Source of the DNA: Sperchopsis tessellata
Lineage: Eukaryota; Arthropoda; Insecta; Coleoptera; Hydrophilidae
Assembly (NCBI GenBank): GCA_033557685.1
Contig: JAWQRN010000599.1
Location: forward strand, 1 to 27,995
Direction of reading: 5' to 3'
DNA length: 27,995 nt
The position numbers were made by a program, and so were the translations under genes. The notes beneath the pieces are model-generated. The model did no database searches, was not told the DNA's origin, and saw nothing but the letters and a program-made list of their open reading frames with translations. Positions 9,850 to 20,342 of this stretch are shown here, piece by piece. The stretch's first letter is position 1, and the number at the start of each line of letters is the position of its first letter.

Positions 9850-11016
9850 AGTATGGAAGAGAAAACAGATGAAGAAGAAAAACTGTTTTCAACAGGTGCC
9901 TCAAAGATACCAGAAAAACAAATGATACTTCCAATAGTGAAACAAAATCACCAAAAAAGTGTAAGATTATATGTTACGAGCAAGAAAGAAAAGCAATATT
10001 TTTAAAGTATTCCGCAAAAACATCATCCAAAAATTAAAACAAGACTTCGAATCAAAAAAATACTGCTCGGCTATATTCCTGGACATAAGCCAGGCATTCG
10101 ATAAAGTCTGGCACCCCGGGCTTCTATTTAAACTACACAAGAAGCTACCATATAAAATGTACCAAATTTTAAAATCCTCCCTAGAAAATAGACTTTCAGG
10201 TCAAATAAAAAGAAGAACTGAGAAGCCTATACTCTATACAATCGGGGGTCCCACAGAAAGCGTCTTGGGTCCAGCCCTCTATCTGCTGTACACTGTTGAC
10301 CTACCTAAAACCAATGACACAACCACGAGAATGTATGCTGCCGACACAGTGGTTCTAGCTGCTCAGTCACACCCAGCAGTAGCCTCGAATCGCCTCCAGA
10401 CAAGCCTGAATATGATATAAAACTGGCTAAGAAAATGGAGAATCAAGGCTAATGACTCCAAGTCGACACAGATCAAATTTTCACTAAGAAGAGACACCTG
10501 CCCCTCCCATAACTAAACGACCAGCAGATCCCCCAATCAGAAAGTAACAAATATCTCGGCATCCACCTTGACCAAAGACTCACGTGGAGGAAACACATCT
10601 GGACTAAAAGACTGCAGATAAGAAGGAAGATCTGGCAGATGTATTGGTTACTGGGAAAGAAATCAAAACTAAGCATCGACAATAAGCTACTTCTATATAA
10701 GAACATTATGGAACCGATATGGACCTATAGGATGCAGCATTGGAGTGCTGCAAGCAACACCAACGTCGAAATCATCCAGCATGCCCAAAACAAAATCTGA
10801 AGAACAAGTGGCAATGCCCCAAGGTTCATCCCTAACTGGCTACTTCACCAGGACCTCCAGACCCTCACTGTGAGGCAGGAAGTCTCAAACTATGGTAAAA
10901 AGTATCACCTCAGACTCAGTGTTCATCCAAATCAACTTGCATCAAAACTACTAGTGCACAACCCCACAAGACTCAAGCGGTGTAACCCACTCGACCTGTC
11001 AAACAAATTTATTTAA
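9850..11016 (+). pseudogene. Jockey-type LINE reverse transcriptase remnant
   Basis: RT and C-terminal part of a jockey-clade non-LTR element. 9971-10420 is open: KLKQDFESKKYCSAIFLDIS, QAFDKVWHPGLLFKL (first catalytic motif), a worn motif B reading GGPTESVLGPALYLLYTVDL (consensus GVPQGSVLGP), and MYAADTVVLA in place of the YADD catalytic box. After a stop (TAA, 10418-10420) the same element continues with NWLRKWRIKANDSKSTQIKF, NKYLGIHLDQRLTWRKHIW, LLYKNIMEPIWTY, QHWSAASNTNVEIIQHAQNK and the jockey-like end LKRCNPLDL (about 10975-11000). Frameshifts lie near 10505. The catalytic box has lost an Asp (YAAD), so it is inactive. A short N-terminal frame at 9854 (MEEKTDEEEK) could be element or flank; I cannot tell. 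Confidence 0.85.
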
Positions 11017-12254
11017 TATAACATCTGAATAGAGAATGAGTGCTATCACTGGAAAGCTACTCCCATGACACGTAAATTACACCATTTACTTAAGACTTAG
11101 ATTGTAAATACTCTTGGTAAGTAAATTTTTTTTTTAAATATTGGGATACGGATGATACATTAGGTGTGAACAGGATATTTAAAATGGGGTATGTGTTCAT
11201 ACTGCCTCTATATTACGATTCAAAGCCACTATACACAAGCTCATAGCATTAAACACACTACAAAAACGTCTGTGAGAGAGAATGTAAGCCATTCACAAAT
11301 CTTTGTGCAGATATACTTTTAATTAATAATTTAACATAGCACTTTTGTGCCAGAAATGTGTGAAGTTACAAAAATTAAAATAATGAGAAACAACAGAATT
11401 AAGAACAAAGGAAAGAAGTAGAGGAAAAAAGAAAGAGACAGACAAAATAAATAATTCATACTAAGTAACTGTGATTTGCAAGTTACATTAGCTACTCCAA
11501 AATGAGACGTTTCCACTTTTTGAGTCAAATTTACCAACTTATAACTTCATAATATGCTTACTCTTAAAAGGCCAAGGTTTTGTTAATTGCTTCATTTGGT
11601 ATGAAGAAAAAAAGTCAAGAAAAAGAATAGGTATTGAAACTGGCTCTTGTTTATTTAAGTATAATAAGGAAAAAAACAATGTTTCTCGCAATAATTTAAA
11701 TATTGTTTTTTATTGCATAATTGTGGAGACCAACAAAACAATTAAATTGGGCCAGCTACTACGTTGTGGCTGCCTACTATGCTGTGGCTAATTAGAGAAT
11801 TAAATGTTCTACACATAAGTATTTAGTATAAAACACGAAAGAGATAATGTTCAGTCGGTCCCATTTACAAATCAACACAATACTTGACTTTTGTGCAAAC
11901 TGCAAGAATAATAGAGTGCCTTTTAAGGTTATTAAAAAGAGTCATAACATATTTTCAGATATAAAAGTGTTTAACGATATGGCAATATTAAAAAATAAAA
12001 AAGAACACATGACCATTTTTTTTTAAACTTCTTATACTGAAGAAGTTACCAAGGTGCACATTAGGACGCAGGCGACATAAGCAATGCAGGGCAGCCCTGT
12101 ACTGGCTTTGGTATTCTGTAAGTTTTAATACAAGTGTGCAAATTGAGATGCTGCAAAACTATCAAGTACAGAACCTCCTTCACTAAGTGTTCAAGACATA
12201 GTTTATTGTAAGTGTTGCGATTCTGTATGGTAAAATTTGAAAGTAAACAACTTT
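11017..12254. other. AT-rich spacer, no gene recognised
   Basis: The start (11127-11137) has a T-rich/A-rich run that may be the degraded tail of the jockey element. The rest has stops in all frames. The minus-strand frame at 11331-11537 is low-complexity (Ser/Leu/Phe-rich) with no recognisable domain. Confidence 0.5.
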
Positions 12255-12960
12255 TTGCCACTATCATGGGGAGAACTGAACATATGTTAAAAGAAATAAA
12301 CTGGGTAGTTAAGTTGTCATCTCTGATGGTGGGCAGACATTTTCGAAGCCTAGTGAGGCTGTTAAGGCCTTTGCTAACTATTTCCAATCTGTATTCGAAG
12401 AGTCCATTGACATGCAAAGGATGCCTTTCACCAGACATGTGAGTGATACACTTGGTTCAGTTTGTGTGTCGGTGGTTAAGATATAAGTCAGTGGGGAATT
12501 GAAAGTGAGTAATTCCTCAGGAGTTGATGGTATCCCTCCAATATACATAAAAAAAACTGTAGTGAGTCAACTTCATATCCCTTTTCCTTATCAGTGAGAA
12601 ATCCCAAAATTGGATGATCCTAAACTTGTCAAAAACTATCATCAAATCGTTAGGATGGTAAGATTCTAGAGTCGTTTATAAACGGGGCTTTTCTTAGTCA
12701 TGAGCAACCTTTCATATCCTGTAATCAGCATCGTTTGCTGTCAAAAAAGTCAACCATTGTGGACTTCTTGTAGTCATGGTTCTGCTCTAAAACTCTGATG
12801 CCATACATACTGATATGTCAAAGGCAGTCGACAACGTTAATCATCAGCTGCTTCTTGGCAAGCTTTCACTGCAATTTAAGGTATGTGAAACTATTCTCTC
12901 GTGGATTAAGTCATACTTCAGGGGCTGGAGTCTGATTTATACGGTATGCTTTTTTCTTTT
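12255..12960 (+). pseudogene. LINE RT fragment, same family as 24000-25370
   Basis: Pre-RT and early RT region: GGQTFSKPSEAVKAFANYF then QSVFEES (about 12332-12405), VSNSSGVDGIPPIYIKK (about 12504-12555), KLDDPKLVKNYHQIVRM, then DMSKAVDNVNHQLLLGKL (12813-12866, first catalytic box) and ILSWIKSYF. These match the LINE layout of linker, SSG-DG-P block and FDTVNH box. At DNA level 12600-12890 aligns with 24020-24275 (for example ggatgatcctaaacttgtca, caacctttcatatcct, ttaatcatcagctg), so the two are copies of one family. The copy ends before motif B, and frameshifts plus stops (near 12480, 12595, 12670) break it. Confidence 0.75.
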
Positions 12961-13417
12961 TTTCATAAAGCTGCTTTTCCAAATTAACTTTCTCTTTTTT
13001 AATATATCACACAGCAACATGTTTGTTTCCTATTCTGCATCAGAATCTAATTAGAAGCTTAAATGTATAAGTTCAGCCGTAAAGTATCATTTTTCTACTT
13101 CTGTATAAGTAACTTGTCCAATACAAACGGTTTTAATATAAATATGTAATTAAAAACACTGTTCCGTAACAAAAAGAAAAACTGTTATGTAATATATATA
13201 TATAGTAACAGTTAGTAAAAGAGCAACGAAGCCCATGCTTAACTTTTTCCACTCGTACGTAATATGCCTCTTACAAAACTCATATGTTATATATTACAAT
13301 GTTTAATAAGAACTGAAAGCAATGTGTCTAGATTCCTGCATTTAGATTTTTCTGTACTGTGCTGTCCTGCGTCACCTAAGTTAGCAGCGTCCCAATATGC
13401 GCTTTGCCTAAATAAAG
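12961..13417. other. AT-rich spacer with short (AT)n run
   Basis: No gene is seen. A short AT dinucleotide run lies at about 13191-13203. The plus frame at 13264-13455 runs into the TIR of the next element and has no domain. Confidence 0.5.
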
Positions 13418-14231
13418 AAGGTATCCCAATAAGAGCGCCAGATTCAGTTCAGTGATAATAATTTTATAATATATTTTGTAAAGTACAAATGCAGCAATTA
13501 TGGAAAAAATATCACACAAATGCGCACCACGGCTCTGCTGGCAATCTCTTGCTCTTTTGATAAAATTTAAGATAATATCGTTGCATAATTGTGGGTAGAT
13601 TGAAGCAATTACATGTTGGATCACTGCCTTAAGCTGAGGAATTTGTGGCTTATTGGCATACACATGCGACTTAAAAAATCCCCTAAGAAAGAAGTCGCAT
13701 GGTGTCAAATCACACGATCTTGATGACCAATTCTGAAAATTGAAATTCCCTAGTTAATGTTCCATCAACCAATTAACAAATTCTCTTCATTTGTCTGCTG
13801 GTTTGAGTCCTTGGGTCACTTGGATCTTGTAGGCATGCAAATCCAGATCTTTCATGAGAATTCGCTGTAAGGTGCTTCTTGAAACGTCTAATTCTTGTGA
13901 ACGATGGCGAATTGATATCCCTGGGGATTCAGTAACACTTTCTCTCACTGCGGCTATGTTTTCGAGTGAACGCCTGCACGAGGACACATGGGTGACTTAT
14001 TAAATTGATGACTCATTTGAACCATTATTTCAACCAAAAATTCTACGAAGCTTATGAACTGTTTCAGCACAACTTTCCCCATATTTATATTGAGTTTTAA
14101 AAATAATAATAGGTTGTTCTTTCATGTAGCGCTGCATATTTACTAATCGCAAAATTGGCAGATGGAATATATGCAATTTTATAAAAAAAATAGCGTGAAA
14201 TTTAAACCCGACGCTCTTATTAGGACACCTT
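13418..14231 (-). mobile_element. Internally deleted DUF4817-type Tc1/mariner-superfamily transposon
   Basis: Ends are 27-bp imperfect TIRs: 13418-13444 (aaggtatcccaataagagcg...) against the complement of 14205-14231 (aaggtgtcctaataagagcg...), matching at 22 of 27 positions. Inside, the minus strand carries the two ends of a transposase with its middle missing. The element of about 814 bp is therefore a non-autonomous deletion derivative of an autonomous element of roughly twice that size (inference). A TA lies just outside the right end (14232-14233). The left flank lacks one at the matching position, so the exact terminus may differ by a few bases. Confidence 0.7.
13475..13987 (-). pseudogene. 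Transposase remnant: N-terminal HTH joined to C-terminal tail, catalytic core deleted
   Basis: One reading frame runs from 13987 through both ends, interrupted by TGA (about 13788) and TAA (about 13756). The N-terminal part (ENIAAVRESVTESPGISIRH, then RSQELDVSRSTLQRILMKDL, HAYKIQVTQGLKPAD) is the paired-like HTH region seen in insect DUF4817/DDE_3 transposases. Within about 25 codons it passes into QNWSSRSCDLTPCDFFLRG, FKSHVYANKP, and RGAHLCDI at the end, the family's C-terminal signature. The intervening DDE core, normally some 150-200 residues, is gone, which suggests a clean internal deletion in frame. Catalysis is impossible. The family name rests on remembered motif patterns. Confidence 0.7.
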
Positions 14232-14615
14232 TACAAAAGAACAACAATCAAGAATGACCTTAGCTTCTTTCTTTCTAGGTAACGTACAAGGATTCTTTGT
14301 CATTACCCTGTGACTTGTGCAATATGAGGATGAAACTAATGCTGACTCTATTTTTTTTTAAATTGTCACACATTATTTGCAGTTTTGTATAGTACTTTTG
14401 TTTGTTTATTTAATGTCGGCCTCTTTCCGTTGCTATGGCCAATCACCGACACCTGGGAATTTTGCCGCATCCAGTGTTCCAACTGGAATTGGGTTCATTT
14501 ACATGCAAGTGGCGTTCATTTACCTACAATACATGGGACCGACAATTTTATGTCCCTCCCAGAATATGAGCAGCGCAAAGACATTTTCTTAATAACAAAG
14601 AGCCAACCGCCATTG

Positions 14616-14626
14616 GGTTTCGAACA
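14616..14626 (-). promoter_or_regulatory. RNA polymerase III B box of the SINE
   Basis: Minus-strand tgttcgaaacc resembles the B-box consensus GGTTCGANTCC, differing at two positions. It is correctly placed downstream of the A box. Confidence 0.5.
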
Positions 14627-14641
14627 TTTAGTAGCCTAGTA

Positions 14642-14658
14642 CTTAGCCACTGCGCTAA
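14642..14658 (-). promoter_or_regulatory. RNA polymerase III A box of the SINE
   Basis: Minus-strand ttagcgcagtggctaag fits the A-box pattern TRGCNNARNGG as found in tRNA-derived SINE heads. The partner B box is at 14616-14626. Confidence 0.55.
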
Positions 14659-15069
14659 TGAGATGGCTGGTACAGTACTATTCTGCCGCTATTATTTCTC
14701 CTACTTTTAAAAAGCTGTAGTGTATAATTCCTTGTTGTGACCACATGCTGTAATCATAAATTTTTTGAGATGAAGAGATCATTTAGGTGCCAAATGTGGA
14801 CGTTCACCTTTATCTAATTATGCTAGAGATCTCTGTTGATTATCATATAAAACCCACTTTTTATCCCAGGTTACCAAACGATCAAGAAAAGGTTCTGTGT
14901 ATTGTTAGCAAGGAAAAGAAGATGCTATTGTAAACAAATTCTGTGTGTTTTGATATGACAATTTGTGAGGTCAAGTTTTTTAACTTTACCAATTTGCAGC
15001 AGTCCCCGTATAACTGCTGTATGATGAACAATTAGTTCTGTTAAAATATTAAAGATGTAAAACAATATT

Positions 15070-15103
15070 TATGAAATCGGCAAATTCATATGCACCAACC
15101 TAA
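15070..15103 (-). repeat. Mariner 5' terminal inverted repeat
   Basis: The minus strand begins ttaggttggtgc at 15103 and continues gaatttgccgatttcat. The first 12 bases equal the recalled terminus of Hsmar1-like mariners. It abuts TA (15104-15105), the mariner target dinucleotide. Confidence 0.65.
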
Positions 15104-15289
15104 TATAAATGAATAGAACATTTATTTAAGCAAGCAATACTACAATAAATCAAAGGGTTATCAACCAAAGTCCTTCTGCCCATAAAGTAAAATAATTGAC
15201 AAAAATAAAACGTCCACATACAACATTCTCGACCACAAAAGTAAATTTACTGCCCTTAAAAATTAACACTCATGCAGGTGGTTCAGTAA
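15104..15289. other. Spacer, nothing recognised
   Basis: AT-rich sequence between the mariner end and the next LINE fragment. No motif was seen. Confidence 0.4.
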
Positions 15290-15720
15290 TGTTTCTTCCA
15301 GATATTCTCGTCTTCTAGTGGTCTAATATCTGCATATTGTTCTCCTTTGAGGTAAATTTTCTGGATAAGTGCTGTATTCTGATATCCATGGGGATTATCT
15401 TTGTCTTCTTATGCAAGAGATGGTTGGGAGGGTTGTGGAGAAGGTTATGAGGATTGCGAATTTTAGTGATTGCTAGTATGGATGAAGTTTCTGCTAAACT
15501 GAATTTCTTTTATATGTTAGACATCGAAAATGCTTCGCTCTGGAGATTACATTCTTTTTTGTTGTTGATGTATAATGTTTGAAGTTCAGTTTTTGGTCTA
15601 AAGTAATTCCTAAATATTTAATCATTATTGTGGCTTATAGATTGCTATTTTCTATTGCAATTTGTGGAGAGTCTAATGTTAACTTGTAATCTCCATCTAT
15701 GATATCAACCCATTGTTGTG
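15290..15720 (-). pseudogene. Jockey-like LINE RT C-terminal fragment
   Basis: The minus strand reads WVDIIDGDYKLTLDSPQIAI (worn), then IKYLGITLDQKLNFKHYTST (about 15640-15578; the KYLGI-LD--L-W-HI block that follows the RT catalytic box in jockey-type LINEs). It continues KKNVISRAKHFRCLTYKRNS and an Arg/Ser-rich tail with two stops. No catalytic residues remain. It ends about 50 bp before the left end of the Tigger element. Confidence 0.6.
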
Positions 15721-15774
15721 TTTATCAACATTTGTAAGTCTTCGGTGGCCGAGTTTATAGATAAGATACAGCTA
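15721..15774. other. Short junction between LINE fragment and Tigger
   Basis: Pre-insertion flank of the Tigger element, ending in the TA target dinucleotide at 15773-15774. No other feature. Confidence 0.4.
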
Positions 15775-18363
15775 CAGTGAACTATCGATCTAACGGACTA
15801 CTCGGGGCAAAGGATGTCCATTAAATGTGATTGTCCGTTAAATCCGAATATCCAAAAATGGTGTCCATATTAAATTAAAAGTAAATTAAATTACAAATCA
15901 TATATTTACCCGCTTACCGTTATTAATGCGATCCGAGTCCGGAGTTTATTTAAAATGAATTCATATTATTTTCATTTAAAACACAGCATAATAGACTGTT
16001 GGCATATACCTGGAAGTGTAAAAAATTACCCTCTTTAAGTGGAACTCGACGTGTTCCGCATGTCAAATAAATTTATGACCTTTGTATTTATATTGATAGG
16101 AAACATATGTTTCGTTTAGTACATATTTATACAGAAATGTTTATTTTAGTTTTCAAACGTAATAATTTTGCTTCAGCTAAATTTATTTGCACAAATAAGA
16201 ATTTCTAAGTACATAAAACATTTAAGGAGTAGGTAAAGCGAATTTCACGATAATTTTGCTATGCAATGAGTTAGAACAATAACAAAGTAATATTTATTTA
16301 TGAACAAAGTATAACATAAGAATTTCTGTACAATATTTACAATATATAACATGAATAATTCATTAAAAAATTTATTCGGAATCTGATAACAGGAGGCTTG
16401 CAGACGACGTGCTAGGTTGAGGAGAGTTTTGTTTAATTGGCTTGAAGAATGCGTCCAATTTTAATTGCATTTTCAAAGATTGTTGTTTGTTTCCCTAAAT
16501 TTGCAAAAATGAGAGTAATATGGCTGCACATCTGGGTCTGTCGATGAGTCGATACACGAGATTAAATCGTCAAGTAGAGTCCTTACTCGGCTCAGTTTAA
16601 TTTTATTAATTGCTGACTGTTCTTCTTCATCGCTCTCATTGTCCATTATATTTTGACCCATAACTTCTTCAGCTATTTCACTTTCTGACATTATTTGATA
16701 ACCAGGATCACCCTCGTCTTCTCCAACCACTGTAATACTCTATCTTCAGTTGCGTCCTTTTCGCCAGCATTCAGCATCGTCCTACAAAAATCCTCAACTT
16801 AAAATCCCTGAAACTTAATTCAACATCCATATTGTTTAACAGTTTATTCCACCCATTTTCTAACATTTGGCACTTCACTTCTTTCCAAGCCGCTGCAAAG
16901 TTAAATATTGCGGATTTGATATTATATTTTTTTAAATTCTTAGCTGTCCTCTTGTATCTGTTTCGTCAGTATCATCTTCCAAGACAACCATAACTTCTTG
17001 CAAACTTTTTTTCCGATATACCCTTTTCGTAGCTAAAATTATGCCTTGGTCCATAGGCTGAAGAATGGATGTTGTGGTTTTGGTAAAAACATACACTTAA
17101 ATTTGCCGTCTTCCATACACAAAACAGTCTCCGATGGATGTGCAGGAGCATTGTCTAGTAATAAAAGTGCTTTGACGTTTTGTGGCAGTATCAATAATTC
17201 CTCAACCTGATATTTTTTTACTTCTGGCACAAAATGTTCAAAAAATCATTGTTGAAAAATGTTCGATGTAAACCACGCCTTTTTTTAGTTATAATAAACC
17301 ACAGGTAGTTTAGTCATATCTTTTAAAGGTCTTAGCCGACGTGATTTGACAACAATAGTCGGTTTTAACCAATGAGAGCCATCAGCGTTCGCACAAAGTA
17401 GCGCCGACAGTCTTTGATTATCTAATTTACTTCCAGAAACCGATTTTTCTGTTGTTGATGCTTGTGTAGTGAACGCCAAAACAATCCTGTCTTATCTGCA
17501 TTGTAAATTTGACTTTTCAGAAGATTTTCGTTTTCTATTACAATCATTAATTTGACGAAACGGTTCAATTTCTTCCGGCTGTGCACTGACCGCTTCACCG
17601 TATGTCCTTTTATTCCTGATTCCATGACGATTTCGGAATCTCCAGAGCCAACCATCACTAATTTTTATGCCGATATTCAGATGGGTCGCTAGAGTCTTTG
17701 CTGCAGATTGCAGTTCCACACCTCGCACGTTAACACCGCAAGAAAGTTAATGCACATAGCATTTTAGCACAACCTCTTCTAACAAAGATTCCTTTGCCAT
17801 TTTTGTATTCTTTCTCGCCCAATTATCAGCATCCACATCACGCCACAAAACAAATTTTTTCAACTTTTCTTTTGCTTTGCGAATATCTGATACGGTTTGT
17901 TTTTTGACACCATATTCTTCACAAATTCTCGTCACTGATACACCCGATTCCAATTTTTCAATAAGTTCTAATTTTTGTTTGAGGCAATATTTTGCGTTTT
18001 TTTATATCCATGATTTTAATTTGGTTTAAAATGTAAGTAAAATGTTAACCAGAAATTATTATATGTTCGACTTTGATGTCACTGCACAACTGATAAAAAA
18101 CTGAAAAAAGATAGGTTACATTCATCCTACATCGATACAAAAAATTAACGAGCACACGAGCGCATTTTGTTCCCTTGATGTCATAAACCCTAACCTTCCG
18201 TACATCTGGCAAAATAGTGTCTTGTCAGTGAAATTACTAGAGTGTTTTTTCCAACTTATGGCATATTCGTTATAATTTGTTGAAAATAACTGTGAGATCT
18301 GAAAATTTTGTCCTTTAAATCCGAAGTCTGTTAAATCGGGGTCGTTTGATCGAGGGTTCACTG
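15775..18363 (-). mobile_element. Tigger/pogo DNA transposon, both ends present
   Basis: An element of 2589 bp bounded by TIRs. The left end starts cagtgaactatcgatctaac at 15775; the complement of the right end starts cagtgaaccctcgatcaaac at 18363 (18 of the first 21 positions match). Both are flanked by TA (15773-15774 and 18364-18365), the target duplication of the Tc1/mariner/pogo superfamily. A further subterminal motif, ttaaatccgaa-t, occurs in direct orientation near both ends (about 15838 and 18316). The enclosed transposase (16372-18011, minus) is broken, so this copy is immobile unless helped in trans. About 600 bp of non-coding DNA lies between the left TIR and the 3' end of the transposase frame. 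Confidence 0.9.
16372..18011 (-). pseudogene. Tigger/pogo-like transposase (CENP-B/Jerky type), frameshifted
   Basis: Cut-and-paste transposase pseudogene. From ATG at 18011 comes a short MDIKKRK, then a frameshift into LKQKLELIEKLESGVSVTRI, CEEYGVKKQTVSDIRKAKEK (psq-type HTH). The CENP-B HTH part has a stop at about 17748 and then VELQSAAKTLATHLNI, SDGWLWRFRNRHGI. The DDE domain follows: IYNADKTGLFWRSL (first Asp, about 17500), SALLCANADGSHWLKPTIVV, FVPEVKKYQ, ALLLLDNAPAHPSETV (second Asp, about 17150) and, after a frameshift, TSILQPMDQGIILATKRVYR (third Asp). An acidic tail (EDEGDPGYQIMSESEIAEE) and SLKMQLKLDAFFKPIKQ near the end are typical of Tigger proteins; TAA lies at 16372-16374. All three Asp codons survive. 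About four frameshifts and three or more stops inactivate it. Confidence 0.9.
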
Positions 18364-18387
18364 TATATATATATATATATATATATA
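18364..18387. repeat. (TA)12 microsatellite at the Tigger right flank
   Basis: Twelve uninterrupted TA units start at the element's right TA duplication. The left flank has only a single TA, so the run either pre-existed as a TA-rich target or expanded after insertion. Confidence 0.9.
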
Positions 18388-20342
18388 CCAAAAAATATGT
18401 ATCTTTATAAGAAAATATAACTTTTTTAAACCTGAATAAAATTTATGTTATTTTGTTGTCACTTCCTTTGAAGCAAGATCTAAATAACACATTGCGATTG
18501 CCAGAATCTATGAAGGTTTGCGAAAAGGGCAAACTGGGTGGTGACTTCATTTGTTGAACATATAACATGACTTTCCTAGAAAATGTCCTTCGCAATAGTG
18601 GACGTTGAAACTTTATTTATATCTGTTGTTGTTTTTAAAATTTAATCTCAAGAACTGTTTTTATAATTATATTTTCAATTAATGTGGTTGGTCCTCAAGA
18701 TTCTGTGTACATAATTTTTCCAATAATTTTGTGTATTGCGGGTGGAATAAACAAAGTTTTTTAAAAGTTCTTTGAGTGGTTTTGTGGAAATAGATAAAAT
18801 TTAAAACTATTTAGAATCAGTTTTTCACACTTATTCTATTTTCAACTTATGACTTCACTGATTACGCAAACTTTTTGTTTACAGTGACGGATCTATGGCT
18901 GGAGCAAAAAAAGTGAGAGAGCAATTTCATATCACAAGTAACAGAAGGCGCATGCTTTTTTGTTTATTTATATAAATTAGTGACTTTCTTGGAAGTGAAT
19001 ATTAGGGGTGTTTTAAATCTAATTGGTGGGAGCTTCTCGACATCGTTCTATTTTTTTGAAGTTCAACCACTTTGTTATAGTTGCTTAGTATTTAATAATG
19101 ATTTGATATCGTAGATACTTTTTGTAGGTAATTATATATTATCAGAATTCTGTTTTGAAAGAATTCAAATATGAAGGTACTATGTATTCTATAAAAATGA
19201 AGTATGGATAAAAGGACTGTTTTGAAACTACCACACAAAATCTACATGCTTCATGTGTATGTCCATAAACAATGTGAATTATTATTTGTTTTTATAGATT
19301 CACAGACAAAATTATTTGTCAATAGTAATTAAATCTTTTAGAGACATTTTTAAAAATAAGTTTGATAGTAACATTTTTCTTTTCTAAGAAAGGCTCATCT
19401 GATGCTTTTGGACTGAGCAAGAAATTACTGAACTAGCCAAATAAATATTTGAATGTCCTTTTTAGATTAATTGGTCCAATCGTTGACTAAGTTTTCCTTG
19501 CTTCAATTAAAGCTGACTTCTGTGCACAACATATATGTTGTGAGTTTATCACTTAAATAAAATTCTGATCTAATGTCAACTTATTTCTCACCATATATCC
19601 ACACATAATAATAATACGAATCTATTAGTGTTGTCCCCGAAAATTGTTTTACAGTAAATTTAATTAATATTAATAAAAAATAATCATACAAAACATAAAT
19701 ACAAAATGCGAATTGTTAAGCTATTGAGGATTCTAGGGTTCAATCCTGCGGCATTCAGTTCTGAAATGAAATGTAGGAATAAACATAAGTCATTCACTTA
19801 ATATAATGGGAATTCCAGATATCTCTTTAATCTTCTACAATGCTTGCTCAATTCAAAATTTAAAAAAAGTTTAGGTCTATTATTTGTTAATCGAAGTAGT
19901 ATTTGTTAAAACTATCGAATTTTCTTGTATTATAATACCTTAAAAACAGATTTATTTAAGATGATATTGGTACTTCTAATAACAAATTTTATTTGAATTT
20001 TAATGAACCCATTCAGAAACACCAACTTTCCAGATAAGATTTTACATAGAACTAAAGTCTTTTTCGGGGTGAAATTCTACAGTTTTGGAATGGATCAAGG
20101 TAGGGAAGAGTTACCCAACCAAGCTGGGAGGCAGCGCTTAATCACAAATGGGTAAGATGACATTTTTTTGACAGCAATGTCAATGAATTACATTAAATTG
20201 TAAAATAAAAATATTTTATTTTTTTAATACAAAAATTACACTTAATATATTATCTTACATAATAATAATCTGAAGTAAAAACAAGATATAAATTTTTAAA
20301 CTTCTTTTCTATATGGTTAGTTTGTATAAAGTGAACAAGCTA
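18388..20342. other. Long AT-rich stretch without recognised genes
   Basis: No coding motif is seen on either strand. It includes one weak PLE-like scrap at 18571-18612 and a B-box-like gggttcaatcctgc near 19737 with no convincing A box. Otherwise unremarkable. Confidence 0.5.
18571..18612 (+). mobile_element. Possible Penelope-like terminal scrap
   Basis: agaaaatgtccttcgcaata then gtggacgttgaaac aligns with tgaaaatgtcccttgcaaca / gtggacgaaacg at 24315-24348. The match is about 30 bases with a small insertion. It is weak on its own and supported by the other copies in the window. Confidence 0.4.

Larger units (their letters stand above)
14400..14671 (-). mobile_element. tRNA-derived SINE inserted in mariner
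   Basis: Minus strand, 5' to 3'. The head has an A-box-like ttagcgcagtggctaag (14658-14642) and a B-box-like tgttcgaaacc (14626-14616) at tRNA-like spacing. A more G+C-rich body follows (gggagggacataaaattgtc, gccacttgcatgtaaatgaa, ccatagcaacggaaagaggc). Near-identical flanks atagtactttt (14389-14399) and acagtactatt (14672-14682) look like an 11-bp target site duplication. The two overlapping plus-strand ORFs here (14377-14639) are chance frames in the SINE. The SINE family name is unknown. Confidence 0.65.
14330..15041 (-). pseudogene. Mariner transposase fragment interrupted by SINE
   Basis: Minus-strand reading: ELIVHHTAVIRGLLQIGKVK (about 15037-14978; HTH end), then after frameshifts EPFLDRLVTWDKKWVLYDNQ (about 14895), which contains the first catalytic Asp (consensus TGDEKWV). 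Next come KGERPHLAPK, LHLKKFMITA and WSQQGIIHYSFLKVGEIIAA (ending at about 14684). After the SINE and its target repeat the frame resumes as YYTKLQIMCDNLKKK (14344-14392), fitting the EKYC-QL-EM-L helix of mariner transposases. At least two frameshifts and three stops are present. The second and third catalytic residues are not identified. Confidence 0.75.
14260..15103 (-). mobile_element. Mariner-family transposon remnant, split by a SINE
   Basis: The right end (5' end of the element on the minus strand) reads ttaggttggtgcatatgaat from 15103. This closely resembles the TTAGGTTGGTGC terminus of Hsmar1/cecropia-type mariner elements and is followed outside by TA (15104-15105). The transposase pieces at 14684-15041 and about 14330-14388 belong to it. 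The N-terminal DNA-binding region (about 80 residues) is missing between the TIR and the first recognisable residues. The left end is not found; the DUF4817-type element begins at 14231. Confidence 0.7.

Noticed and set aside
11331..11537. 68-codon minus-strand ORF with hydrophobic Leu/Phe run
   Set aside because: Low-complexity translation of purine-rich DNA, with no start context or domain.
12061..12438. 125-codon minus-strand ORF
   Set aside because: Antisense of a LINE linker region; no domain is recognised.
14377..14639. Two overlapping plus-strand ORFs (71 and 84 codons)
   Set aside because: They overlap each other inside the SINE on the opposite strand and have no domain. The openness follows from the SINE's richer base composition.
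18122..18391. 89-codon minus-strand ORF
   Set aside because: Runs through the Tigger TIR and the TA microsatellite; it is not a gene.
19715..19760. tRNA-like B box (gggttcaatcctgc)
   Set aside because: No convincing A box at the right distance and no cloverleaf could be drawn.
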